Shown here one piece after another: positions 1-8,194 of a stretch of DNA of 64,000 nt (positions within the stretch are counted from its first letter, which is position 1; each line of letters opens with the position of its first letter). The position numbers were made by a program, and so were the translations under genes. The DNA is from Flavobacterium salmonis (lineage in GTDB: Bacteria; Bacteroidota; Bacteroidia; Flavobacteriales; Flavobacteriaceae): NCBI RefSeq assembly GCF_903819435.1, contig NZ_CAIJDP010000057.1, positions 186,001 to 250,000 on the forward strand, in the 5' to 3' direction. Under the pieces are notes generated by a model. The model made no database searches. It was not told the origin of the DNA and saw only the letters and a list, made by a program, of their open reading frames with translations.

Positions 1-1102
1 TTGCCCAGCCGATTCCAATTAAAACCATAGGTAAAACTACCCAGTTTTCATCAGGCATGAAATAAATGGAGATTAAACCGATTCCTCCTATAATTAAAGA
101 AAATGAATGTGTTGCTTTTCGTCCGATTTTTTTTGCGATATACGGCAGGAAAAACAAAGCTACAATGGCAGAAACAAAGTTGTAAACACCAAACAAAATT
201 CCGACCCAGTCACCGGCGTTTTGATATTGCTGGCTAGAAGTGTCGCTAAGCGGTAATTTGTAAATGTGGTGGGCAATAGCAGGAGTTGTAAAAACCCACA
301 TACCGAATAATCCAAACCAGGAGAAAAACTGCACCCAGCTGAGCTGACGCATTGTTACAGGCATTTTTGCAAAATCAGTGAAAATGTCGGTGATTTTTGA
401 TTTCTCCTCTGTATCAGAAATCACGTCATTTTGCGGTTCTTCAAAATTTGCCAACTCTTCCGGTGAATATTCTTTTGTGGTAAACAGCGTAACCAATATA
501 GATCCAATTAATATTGCTGCTCCGATAATAAAAGACAATGTAAGATTCAGAGGTACACTTCCTGCAACAGTATTGTTTGAAACGTGAAACCATTTCGTTA
601 AAACATAGGGCAATGCTGAACCAATAACCGCTCCAAAACCAATTAGGGATGTCTGAATACTAAAACCAGCTGTACGCTGATCTGTTCTTAAATTATCCCC
701 AACAAGAGCACGGAAAGGCTCCATGGCAATGTTGAAAGAAGCATCCATAATCATCAGCATTCCTGCTCCTACCCATAAAGCCGGGAGTACTGCAGTAAAA
801 ATATTAGCTTGTGGCATTAAAATTAATCCAACCGAAGCTAGAATTGCCCCAACTAAAAAGAAAGGTTTTCGTCTGCCGAATCTTCCCCAGGTTCTGTCAC
901 TGTAATGACCGATAATTGGCTGTACTATTAATCCCATCAGGGGAGCAATAATCCAGAACCATGAAAGTTCGTGTACGTCTGCACCAAAAATTTGTAGAAT
1001 TCTGCTGGCATTTGCATTCTGAAGTGCAAACCCCATTTGTATTCCCAGGAATCCGAAACTCATGTTCCAAATTTCCCAGAAACTTAATTTACGCTTTTCC
1101 AT
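1..1102 (-). CDS. MFS sugar:cation symporter (maltose/oligosaccharide type), 3' part cut by window edge
   Basis: Inner-membrane transporter, probably importing maltose or maltodextrins released by the neighbouring amylase. About 367 codons are visible, read from an ATG at 1100-1102; no stop occurs before base 1, so the C-terminus lies outside. The start reads MEKRKLSFWEIWNMSFGFLG, followed by hydrophobic segments. A loop around residues 60-75 carries SDRTWGRFGRRKPF, the conserved cytoplasmic signature of SLC45/GPH-like sugar symporters. It lies next to a LacI regulator and a SusCD-amylase operon, which supports the sugar assignment. The substrate is inferred from context only. The 280-bp upstream spacer holds candidate operators, including a 22-bp site shared with the susC promoter. 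Confidence 0.85.
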   Translation of the reverse strand, partial: MEKRKLSFWEIWNMSFGFLGIQMGFALQNANASRILQIFGADVHELSWFWIIAPLMGLIVQPIIGHYSDRTWGRFGRRKPFFLVGAILASVGLILMPQANIFTAVLPALWVGAGMLMIMDASFNIAMEPFRALVGDNLRTDQRTAGFSIQTSLIGFGAVIGSALPYVLTKWFHVSNNTVAGSVPLNLTLSFIIGAAILIGSILVTLFTTKEYSPEELANFEEPQNDVISDTEEKSKITDIFTDFAKMPVTMRQLSWVQFFSWFGLFGMWVFTTPAIAHHIYKLPLSDTSSQQYQNAGDWVGILFGVYNFVSAIVALFFLPYIAKKIGRKATHSFSLIIGGIGLISIYFMPDENWVVLPMVLIGIGWA

Positions 1103-1381
1103 TATCGCAATTTGTAAAAATTATACGATAAGCGCTTTGCTTATCAAAACTTACTATTTATTTCGAAGTAAAAGTAAAAGCTTTGAACTGGGCTGTAAAT
1201 ATATAAATATATTTACGTTTTTTGTTTTATAATGGCAAATAAGAACGAACATTTTTTACTACAAGGTTGTAGTAATGAATTAAATAAGAAAAAAGTACTA
1301 CTAAAATGAAAAGTGATAAACGATAAAACAAAATTCAGGTTTAGACAGCTTATATCACTTTCTATTTTAATACTTTAAGAA
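1103..1381. promoter_or_regulatory. Spacer between symporter and LacI gene with candidate operators
   Basis: This region holds three palindromic or shared sites upstream of the minus-strand symporter gene. (1) A 7-bp inverted repeat with a 5-nt loop at 1127-1145 (GATAAGC / GCTTATC). (2) A 22-bp site at 1162-1183, TTCGAAGTAAAA-G-TAAAAGCTT, which recurs with one mismatch before susC. (3) A perfect 9-bp inverted repeat at 1256-1275 (TTACTACAA-GG-TTGTAGTAA). LacI-family repressors bind palindromes, so these are candidate operators of the adjacent regulator. Which one is used cannot be told from sequence alone. Confidence 0.5.
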
Positions 1382-2410
1382 TTAATCTGTAGACTCTCTT
1401 TTTACAAGATGCGTTTCAATCACTTCGGTAGTATAATTTTCATTTTCTTCTTCATCGTCATGTTCGGCTTCCAGTCTTTCAATAAGCATTTTAGCCGCTT
1501 TGTTGCCCATTTTTTCTCCGCTCTGGCTTACTGTTGTTATACTTGGCGTAGAGTATTTTGAAATAATTCCGTCGGTAAAAGCAATTACAGCCAGGTCATC
1601 AGGAACTTTAAGTCCCATTTTGCTTGCTGTTTTTATAATGGTTACGGCAAAAAGCTCATTTACGGCAAAAACGGCATCAAAAGCCCTGTCATGTAAAAGC
1701 TGGCTGATTGTAATTTCGCAGGTATCTACATCTTCAATTTTTATAATTAAATCTTCATTGAATGGTAATCCGTTGTCTAAAAGTGCTTTTTCGTAACCAT
1801 CAGTTCTGAGTTTTCCAACACTTACATAATCAACAGTCGTGACAAGGGCTATTTTTTTTCTTCCGCTATCAATAAGACTCTGAACCGCTTCGTATGCAGC
1901 AGATTTGTCGTCAATAATTACCTTATCACATAAGATATCATTGGTAACGCGATCAAACATTACTACAGGCATTCCCTGATTGATTACTTCTGTGATATGA
2001 TGAAAATCCCCTTTGAATTGTGTTTCTTTTGAAAGCGACATGATAAAACCGTCGATGCTTCCGTTGGCCAGCATTTCCATATTTAATACTTCTTTATCAA
2101 AAGAATCATCCGATAAACAGATTACTACACTATATCCATTTTCATTAGCAACCTGTTCAATTCCGTTGATTACGGTAGAGAAAAAATAATGTACAATTTC
2201 AGGAATGATAATACCAATACTTTTGGTTTTTCGGTTTTTTAAACTAAGGGCAATGTTGTTGGGTTTATAGTTGTAAAACTTTGCAAAAGCCTGCACTTTT
2301 AATCGTGTTTCTTCACCAATTTCAGAGCTGTTTCGCAATGATTTTGAGACCGTTGAAATAGATACATCGAGCTCTTTAGCAATCTGTTTTAGGGTCACTT
2401 TTCGTTTCAT
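1382..2410 (-). CDS. LacI-family transcriptional regulator of the starch/maltose locus
   Basis: DNA-binding repressor or activator of the surrounding sugar locus; 342 residues, the usual LacI-family length. Residues 1-60 form the LacI helix-turn-helix and hinge (VTLKQIAKELDVSISTVSKSLRN, then ALSLKNRKTKSIGIIIPE). The rest is a periplasmic-binding-protein-like effector domain with typical segments such as NGSIDGFIMSLS, PVVMFDRV and DLAVIAFTDG. The start is an ATG at 2408-2410. It lies between and diverges from susC, and runs parallel to the symporter gene. The likely effector is maltose or an oligosaccharide; this is inferred from the neighbours, and Bacteroides-type starch loci often use SusR instead. 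Confidence 0.92.
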   Translation of the reverse strand: MKRKVTLKQIAKELDVSISTVSKSLRNSSEIGEETRLKVQAFAKFYNYKPNNIALSLKNRKTKSIGIIIPEIVHYFFSTVINGIEQVANENGYSVVICLSDDSFDKEVLNMEMLANGSIDGFIMSLSKETQFKGDFHHITEVINQGMPVVMFDRVTNDILCDKVIIDDKSAAYEAVQSLIDSGRKKIALVTTVDYVSVGKLRTDGYEKALLDNGLPFNEDLIIKIEDVDTCEITISQLLHDRAFDAVFAVNELFAVTIIKTASKMGLKVPDDLAVIAFTDGIISKYSTPSITTVSQSGEKMGNKAAKMLIERLEAEHDDEEENENYTTEVIETHLVKRESTD

Positions 2411-2647
2411 GATGCTAATTTAAAAAAAATGTTATTGATAATAAAGGTATGTTTAATTTTCATAAATCATAATTTTACTCTTAAAAAAACGACGTAATAT
2501 ATAAAGTTTTCAACACTACCACGTTTGCGTAGGCCTATAAAAATGACTTGGTGTTGAGCATGTTAATTAATTCCTAATTTTGAAATTCGAAGTAAAATTA
2601 AAAGCTTAACTAACAATCTAAAACTCAAACTAAATTAAACAAAAAGT
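2411..2647 (+). promoter_or_regulatory. susC promoter region with operator candidate over the start site
   Basis: A TTG at 2554-2556, an 18-nt spacer and TAATTTTG at 2575-2582 match the Flavobacterium/Bacteroidetes promoter form TTG-N17-21-TAnnTTTG. The predicted transcription start falls near 2588-2590, inside the 22-bp site 2586-2607 (TTCGAAGTAAAA-T-TAAAAGCTT) that is shared with the symporter upstream region. A repressor bound there would block initiation. A second imperfect palindrome, CTAC-N9-GTAG, lies at 2515-2531. Confidence 0.6.
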
Positions 2648-5600
2648 ATGAAAACAATTTCTCAAAAGTTGTTATTTTTATTCCTGCTGTTTCCGTTTTT
2701 GATGCTTGCTCAGAGCACTATAAACGGTTCAGTTGCCGATAAAGCGACGGGACAGCCAATCCCGGGAGTAAATGTAAGTGTACAAGGTGCTCCGGGAGGA
2801 ACATCGACCGGTTTTGACGGTAATTTTCAGTTATCGAATGCAAAAAGCGGCAATAAAATCGTAGTTTCATTTATTGGATACAAAACGGTTATTGTTGATT
2901 ATACCGGACAAAAAACAGTAAATATCCTATTAGAAGAAGATACCAATCAGCTTAAGGAGGTTGTAGTACAGGTAGGTTACGGAACCGTTAAGAAAAAAGA
3001 TGCAACAGGTGCCGTAACGGTATTATCTGCTGCACAGCTTAACAAAGGGCCGGTTGGATCTGCAGATCAGCTTTTGGTTGGTAGAGCAGCAGGTGTCAGA
3101 ATCACTTCTGATGGCGGTGCACCCGATTCTAATCCAAACATCAGAATTAGAGGAGGAAGTTCTTTATCAGGAAACAACAGTCCTCTTATAATTATTGATG
3201 GCGTGCCAATTGACAACACCAATCCTGCAGGAATCTCTAATCCGCTAACCTTAATAAATCCTAATGACGTAGATACATTTGCCATTTTGAAAGATGCATC
3301 TGCAACCGCAATTTATGGTTCCAGAGCATCAAACGGGGTGATTATCATTACTACTAAAAAAGGGGTTTCCGGAACTCCTAAATTCAACTTTTCATCTAAT
3401 GTAACAATTGGAAAAGTTAACAATCCTGTTGATATGCTAAGTGGAACTGAATTTACTTCTTTCATGCAAAAATACCATCCAACCTATACCAATTTACTTG
3501 GTATTCCAGACGGAACAGGCGCAACTGATATTCCAGGAACTCCTCAAATAGAAGGAAGAATTGTAGCTAATACGAACTGGCAGGACTTAATTTACAGAGA
3601 ATCTGTTTCTACAGATAACAACTTTAGCGCAAGGGCTAACTTGTTTGGTAAGATTCCATTTAGAGCTTCTGTCGGATATGCCAAAAATGAAGGTGTAGTA
3701 AGAACAAATGATTTAGACAGATATTCTGCTTCTATTAAACTTTCACCAGTTCTGCTGGACAACACTTTAAAAATTGATTTTAATGCCAAAGGTCTTTCTG
3801 TAAAAAAGAACGCAATAGATGTTGATGCCGTAATTGGAAATGCCTTAGGAATGGATCCAACTAAGCCAGCTTATGACAATAGTGCAAGCAACAGATTTGG
3901 CGGATATTACCAGTTGCTCAACACAAACAACTCCCTAAGCGGACAGTTGAATCCTTTGGCGGTTTTAAATCAGAGATCACGTCCGGAAGAGGTTCAGAAG
4001 TTATTAGGAAACATTGAATTAGATTATAAAATGCCTTTTCTAAAAGAACTGAGAGCTGTTGCAAATGCAGGTATTGAAGCTTCTAAAACCAAAATTGAAG
4101 AAGTTTACACGGATAATTCTATTCAGACCTATCAATTAGATAATTCTGCTGCAACTACACCTCCAACGTATGTGTTTAATCCGGGGTTACATTATGCAGA
4201 AAATCAAACAGTAACCAACAAAACATTAGATACTTATCTGGCTTATACTAAAAATTTAAACGGATTTGTATCAAGAATAGATGCTCAGGCAGGATATTCG
4301 TATCAAAACTTTGTAACAGACGGTAACAAAGAAATTTACAGATATAGCACCGTTAACGGATTAAGAGAGTTAACTCCAAATCCGGCAAACCCAAACAACC
4401 GATATTACAACGAACGAAATCTGCAATCGTTTTTTGGAAGAACAAATTTTGATCTGGTAAATAAATATTTGTTTACATTGACTTTAAGAGCAGACGGTTC
4501 CTCTTTATTTAAAGAAGACAGCAGATGGGGGTATTTCCCGGCAGCAGGTTTTGCGTGGAGAATTAAGGATGAAACGTTCTTAAAGGATTCAGGGACTTTT
4601 AAAGAATTAAAATTAAGATTAGGCTATGGTATAACAGGTCAGCAGGATATTACAAGTGCTGCAGGTTCTTATCCATATAGTGCTTTGTTTGGTTCAACCA
4701 GTGCTTCAAGTACTTATATTCCGGGTGTAAACGGATACTTTGCAAAGCCTTACAACGAAGATTTGACCTGGGAAAAAACAACAACTTACAACGTAGGGGT
4801 TGATTTTGAATTATTTGAGAACAGTATCGTTACCGGTAGTATTGACGCATATCAAAAATACACGAAAGATTTACTTTCTGTCGTTTCGGCTCCTCCAGGA
4901 CAGGCATTAACAAACGAATTTATTTCGAATGTTGGAGAAATGGAAAATAAAGGTATCGAAGGAAACGTGAATGTGAAAGTGGTAAGCAGTACTGATTTCA
5001 ATTTATCTGTAAATGGTAACATTGCGTACAACATTGGCAAAATTACCGATCTGAATAACAGACTTACCAATGTAGACAACACTTCAACGATTCCAAATGG
5101 AACAGGTCAGAAAATTGCGTATAATACTGTGGGTGAACAGCCGTATTCTGCATGGGTTTTTGAACAAATTTATGATTCAGACAGAAGACCAGTTGAAAAT
5201 GCTTTTGTTGATAAAAACGGAGACGGAACTATTGATGATAATGACCGAATTTATGTAGCACTAAGACCTAACTGGACCTACGGTTTTGGTTTAACAGCTA
5301 ATTATAAAAAATTCGACTTAACTACAACCTTCAACGGTCAGATTGGCGGAAAAGTATACAATGCAAGAAAACTGCAATCAGGATATTTAGACAAGGCTAT
5401 TCCGCTTAACTCTACCAATTTAACTAACGTTTTAGATACTGATTATGTCTTTCAGAATGTAAACGGAAACATTCCTTTTTCTAATTATTATTTAGAAGAT
5501 GCGAGCTTCCTGCGCTGCCAGAATATTACGCTTGGGTATAATTTTGACAATATATTAAAAGGTGCGGTTTTAAGATTATATGCTGCTGCAAATAACTTAT

Positions 5601-5710
5601 TTATTGTGACAGATTATACTGGTGTAGATCCGGAAAACTTCAACGGAATTGATAATAATTTCTATCCAAGATCCAGAACTTTCAGTTTGGGTCTGAATTT
5701 AGACTTCTAA
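2648..5710 (+). CDS. SusC/RagA-type TonB-dependent outer-membrane oligosaccharide transporter
   Basis: Outer-membrane channel that imports starch oligosaccharides with TonB energy, working under the SusD lid. 1020 residues, normal for SusC. A signal peptide ends near residue 22 (FLMLAQS). Then come a carboxypeptidase-regulatory-like domain (about 23-105), the TonB-box/plug with VVVQVGYGTVKKKDATGAV, and the SusC signature YGSRASNGVIIITTKKG near residue 225. The remainder is a 22-strand barrel ending in a terminal Phe (SLGLNLDF). It is the first gene of susC-susD-susE, with only 15 bp to susD. Expression is probably controlled by the upstream LacI-type regulator. Confidence 0.96.
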   Translation: MKTISQKLLFLFLLFPFLMLAQSTINGSVADKATGQPIPGVNVSVQGAPGGTSTGFDGNFQLSNAKSGNKIVVSFIGYKTVIVDYTGQKTVNILLEEDTNQLKEVVVQVGYGTVKKKDATGAVTVLSAAQLNKGPVGSADQLLVGRAAGVRITSDGGAPDSNPNIRIRGGSSLSGNNSPLIIIDGVPIDNTNPAGISNPLTLINPNDVDTFAILKDASATAIYGSRASNGVIIITTKKGVSGTPKFNFSSNVTIGKVNNPVDMLSGTEFTSFMQKYHPTYTNLLGIPDGTGATDIPGTPQIEGRIVANTNWQDLIYRESVSTDNNFSARANLFGKIPFRASVGYAKNEGVVRTNDLDRYSASIKLSPVLLDNTLKIDFNAKGLSVKKNAIDVDAVIGNALGMDPTKPAYDNSASNRFGGYYQLLNTNNSLSGQLNPLAVLNQRSRPEEVQKLLGNIELDYKMPFLKELRAVANAGIEASKTKIEEVYTDNSIQTYQLDNSAATTPPTYVFNPGLHYAENQTVTNKTLDTYLAYTKNLNGFVSRIDAQAGYSYQNFVTDGNKEIYRYSTVNGLRELTPNPANPNNRYYNERNLQSFFGRTNFDLVNKYLFTLTLRADGSSLFKEDSRWGYFPAAGFAWRIKDETFLKDSGTFKELKLRLGYGITGQQDITSAAGSYPYSALFGSTSASSTYIPGVNGYFAKPYNEDLTWEKTTTYNVGVDFELFENSIVTGSIDAYQKYTKDLLSVVSAPPGQALTNEFISNVGEMENKGIEGNVNVKVVSSTDFNLSVNGNIAYNIGKITDLNNRLTNVDNTSTIPNGTGQKIAYNTVGEQPYSAWVFEQIYDSDRRPVENAFVDKNGDGTIDDNDRIYVALRPNWTYGFGLTANYKKFDLTTTFNGQIGGKVYNARKLQSGYLDKAIPLNSTNLTNVLDTDYVFQNVNGNIPFSNYYLEDASFLRCQNITLGYNFDNILKGAVLRLYAAANNLFIVTDYTGVDPENFNGIDNNFYPRSRTFSLGLNLDF

Positions 5711-5725
5711 TAAAAAAATGTACAA

Positions 5726-7294
5726 ATGAATCAATTTAAATTTAAAATAATAGGAGCAGCTTTTGTTCTTTTCTTATTCACTTCCTGTGTGGATGATCTG
5801 AATACAGAACCAAAAGTAGAATTGACTTTAGATAAGCTTTTACAGCAGGATCCAAAAGCGGTAGACGGTTTGGTATCTAAAATTTACGGAACCTTTGCAC
5901 TTTCCGGACCAGACGGACCGGCATCTACGGATGTTGTTACAAAAGATGCGGGTGAAGCGGCTTTTTTAAGAAGTATCATCAACCTGCAGGAATTCTCTGC
6001 AGATGGCATGAAAAATCGTTGGGGTGATGATGGTTTAGACCAGCTAACCACCACAACCGGATGGAATCCAAATAATAAGTTTTTCAGGTATTTGTATGAC
6101 AGAGCTTATTATACAATTCCTCAGGCCAGTAATCTGATTAAGATTTTAAAAACAACTTCTGTTGCAATTCCTGAAAAAGAAAACCATATAGCAGAACTTC
6201 GTTTTTTAAGAGCGTTAGCTTACTATTATGTGATTGACTGTTTTGGTAAAGGAGTTATCACTACCGAAGATGACATTAACACCTCGACACCTAAAAAAGA
6301 ATCAACAAGAAAAGAACTTTTTGAATTTGTTGAATCGGAACTGAAAGATATCGAAGGAACCATCACAGCGACAAAATCGTATGGCAAAGCCGATAAAAAC
6401 GTAGTAAGAATGTTATTGGCCAAATTATATTTAAATGCTGAAGTATATACAGGCACTCAAAGATATGATGATGCATTGTTATATACGAAAAAAGTCATTG
6501 ACGAAGGAGGTTACACAATTGCGCCAAAATTCGTAAGTATCTTTTCCGGAGACAATAATACGTCACCTGAAATTATTTACACATTAATTGCCGATGCTGT
6601 TGTAAGTCAGGGTTATGGTAATACAACTTACATTGTAAATGGAAATTTAAGTACCGAAACAATGAATCCAAATGATTTTGGAGCAACTGATAACTGGGGA
6701 GGCCACAGAGCTACCAAAGCCTGGTACGGATTGTTTAATAACGGTGATTTAGCAGGCTCAACAGATGACAGGGCAAAATTGTTCTGGACAACGGGACATT
6801 CCTACGAAATGAACAACTATAAAACATGGACAGACGGTTATCCAAGTGTGAAATTTAGAAATTCTAACTTTTCAGGACCTTCCAATGCGACCAGTTTCTC
6901 CAATACAGATTTTCCATTATTCAGACTCGCAGACGCTTACTTAATGTATGCTGAGTGCGTTGTAAGAGGAGCTGCCGGCGGATCTGCCCAAACAGCATTG
7001 GATTATGTTAATGCCGTAAGAAACCGATCAAACGCCGGAGCGATTTCGGCCGGAGAACTAAATTTAGATTTCCTTTTAAAAGAAAGGGCAAGAGAATTGA
7101 ACCTTGAAGGACACAGAAGACAAGACTTAATTCGTTTTGGAAAATTTACCGGAGGATCCTATTTATGGCCGTGGAAAGGCGGTGTAAAAGACGGAACTTC
7201 TATTCCGGATAATTACAATCTGTATCCGATTCCAACAAGCGCTTTACAGTCAAATTCAAATTTAACCCAGAATCCGGGGTATCCTCAATCTTAA
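5726..7294 (+). CDS. SusD/RagB-family starch-binding lipoprotein
   Basis: Cell-surface lipoprotein that caps the SusC channel and binds the oligosaccharide. 522 residues. The lipoprotein signal peptide MNQFKFKIIGAAFVLFLFTSC has lipid-attachment Cys at residue 21. The N-terminal part has SusD-type TPR helices (LRFLRALAYYYVIDCFGKG). The C-terminal family signature is clear: ERARELNLEGHRRQDLIRFGKF and, at the end, NYNLYPIPTSALQSNSNLTQ followed by NPGYPQ. It follows susC by 15 bp and precedes the susE-like gene by 11 bp, so the three are co-transcribed. Starch or maltodextrin as ligand is inferred from the neighbouring amylase. Confidence 0.96.
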   Translation: MNQFKFKIIGAAFVLFLFTSCVDDLNTEPKVELTLDKLLQQDPKAVDGLVSKIYGTFALSGPDGPASTDVVTKDAGEAAFLRSIINLQEFSADGMKNRWGDDGLDQLTTTTGWNPNNKFFRYLYDRAYYTIPQASNLIKILKTTSVAIPEKENHIAELRFLRALAYYYVIDCFGKGVITTEDDINTSTPKKESTRKELFEFVESELKDIEGTITATKSYGKADKNVVRMLLAKLYLNAEVYTGTQRYDDALLYTKKVIDEGGYTIAPKFVSIFSGDNNTSPEIIYTLIADAVVSQGYGNTTYIVNGNLSTETMNPNDFGATDNWGGHRATKAWYGLFNNGDLAGSTDDRAKLFWTTGHSYEMNNYKTWTDGYPSVKFRNSNFSGPSNATSFSNTDFPLFRLADAYLMYAECVVRGAAGGSAQTALDYVNAVRNRSNAGAISAGELNLDFLLKERARELNLEGHRRQDLIRFGKFTGGSYLWPWKGGVKDGTSIPDNYNLYPIPTSALQSNSNLTQNPGYPQS

Positions 7295-7305
7295 TTTACA
7301 GAAAC

Positions 7306-8115
7306 ATGAAAAATATATTAAAACGAAGCATATTTCTGGTGTTGTTTACCACAATACTGTCTTGTAATCCGGATGATTATATAGTTGCAACTGCTTCTGA
7401 GGCACCAAAATTAGTGACACCCGCAACAGGTTTTAGCATTATTTTGTCAAAAGAAACTGAGAATAATGTTGCGACAGTAGTAAAGTGGGACGCTGCAAAA
7501 TACACCGGTTCTCAAACTGTAATAAACTATACGATTGAAATTGCAAAAGCAGGAACTAATTTTGCCAACCCAATTTCTGCAGCAAGTACAACAGAACTTT
7601 CTAAAAGTTTAAAAGTATCTGAATTAAATCAGGCTCTCGTGAATGGAGGTTTTATTGAAAAACAGGTAAATGATGTAGAAATTCGTATAAAATCTGTTCT
7701 GGGAATATCAGGAATCCCTCAATACTCTAATGTTAACATATTTAAAGCCACTCCATATCGCGTGCCTTTGGCTTCGTCTCACTGGCTGGTTGGTGCGGCT
7801 ACTCCGGGCGGCTGGTCATGGGAAGGTGATGCCGAAACTGAATTTCCATTAGTTATCGGAAAAACCAATATTTACAAGGTTACCGTTGTTCTTAAAAGCG
7901 GAGAAGCTTTTAGAGAATTTTTAGGAAATAACTTTACAAATGACGGCAACTGGGATTCTAGCCATAACTACACTTACTACAGCGGATTAGGCTTTACTAT
8001 TGATTCAGAATTAGTAAATGCAGGTGATGGAGATGCCAATTTTAAATATACCGGACCAACCGGATCCAGAGTTTTAACAATTGACAACGCTGCAAAAACA
8101 ATAACATTGGACTAA
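7306..8115 (+). CDS. SusE-like outer-membrane starch-binding lipoprotein
   Basis: Surface lipoprotein expected to help bind starch; 269 residues. The lipobox LFTTILSC places the lipidated Cys at residue 20. Residues 30-130 look like the SusE N-terminal domain (PKLVTPATGFSIILSKE followed by VVKWDAAKYTG). The second half (SHWLVGAATPGGWSW ... EFLGNNFTNDGNWD) resembles the carbohydrate-binding repeat of SusE/SusF. Only one such repeat is present, fewer than in Bacteroides SusE/SusF. It is co-transcribed with susCD. A hairpin terminator follows within 20 bp, before the amylase gene. Confidence 0.85.
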   Translation: MKNILKRSIFLVLFTTILSCNPDDYIVATASEAPKLVTPATGFSIILSKETENNVATVVKWDAAKYTGSQTVINYTIEIAKAGTNFANPISAASTTELSKSLKVSELNQALVNGGFIEKQVNDVEIRIKSVLGISGIPQYSNVNIFKATPYRVPLASSHWLVGAATPGGWSWEGDAETEFPLVIGKTNIYKVTVVLKSGEAFREFLGNNFTNDGNWDSSHNYTYYSGLGFTIDSELVNAGDGDANFKYTGPTGSRVLTIDNAAKTITLD

Positions 8116-8132
8116 TTTTTAGTCTCAATATT

Positions 8133-8165
8133 GAAAAGGCTATCTATAATGGTAGCCTTTTTTTA
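8133..8165 (+). terminator. Rho-independent terminator/attenuator between susE-like gene and amylase
   Basis: An 8-bp perfect stem, AAAGGCTA / TAGCCTTT, with a short loop is followed by a T run. It sits inside what is otherwise one sugar operon, so it probably lowers, rather than abolishes, read-through into the amylase gene. Confidence 0.85.
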
Positions 8166-8194
8166 TAATACTAACTAAACCAGTCACTCTTATT

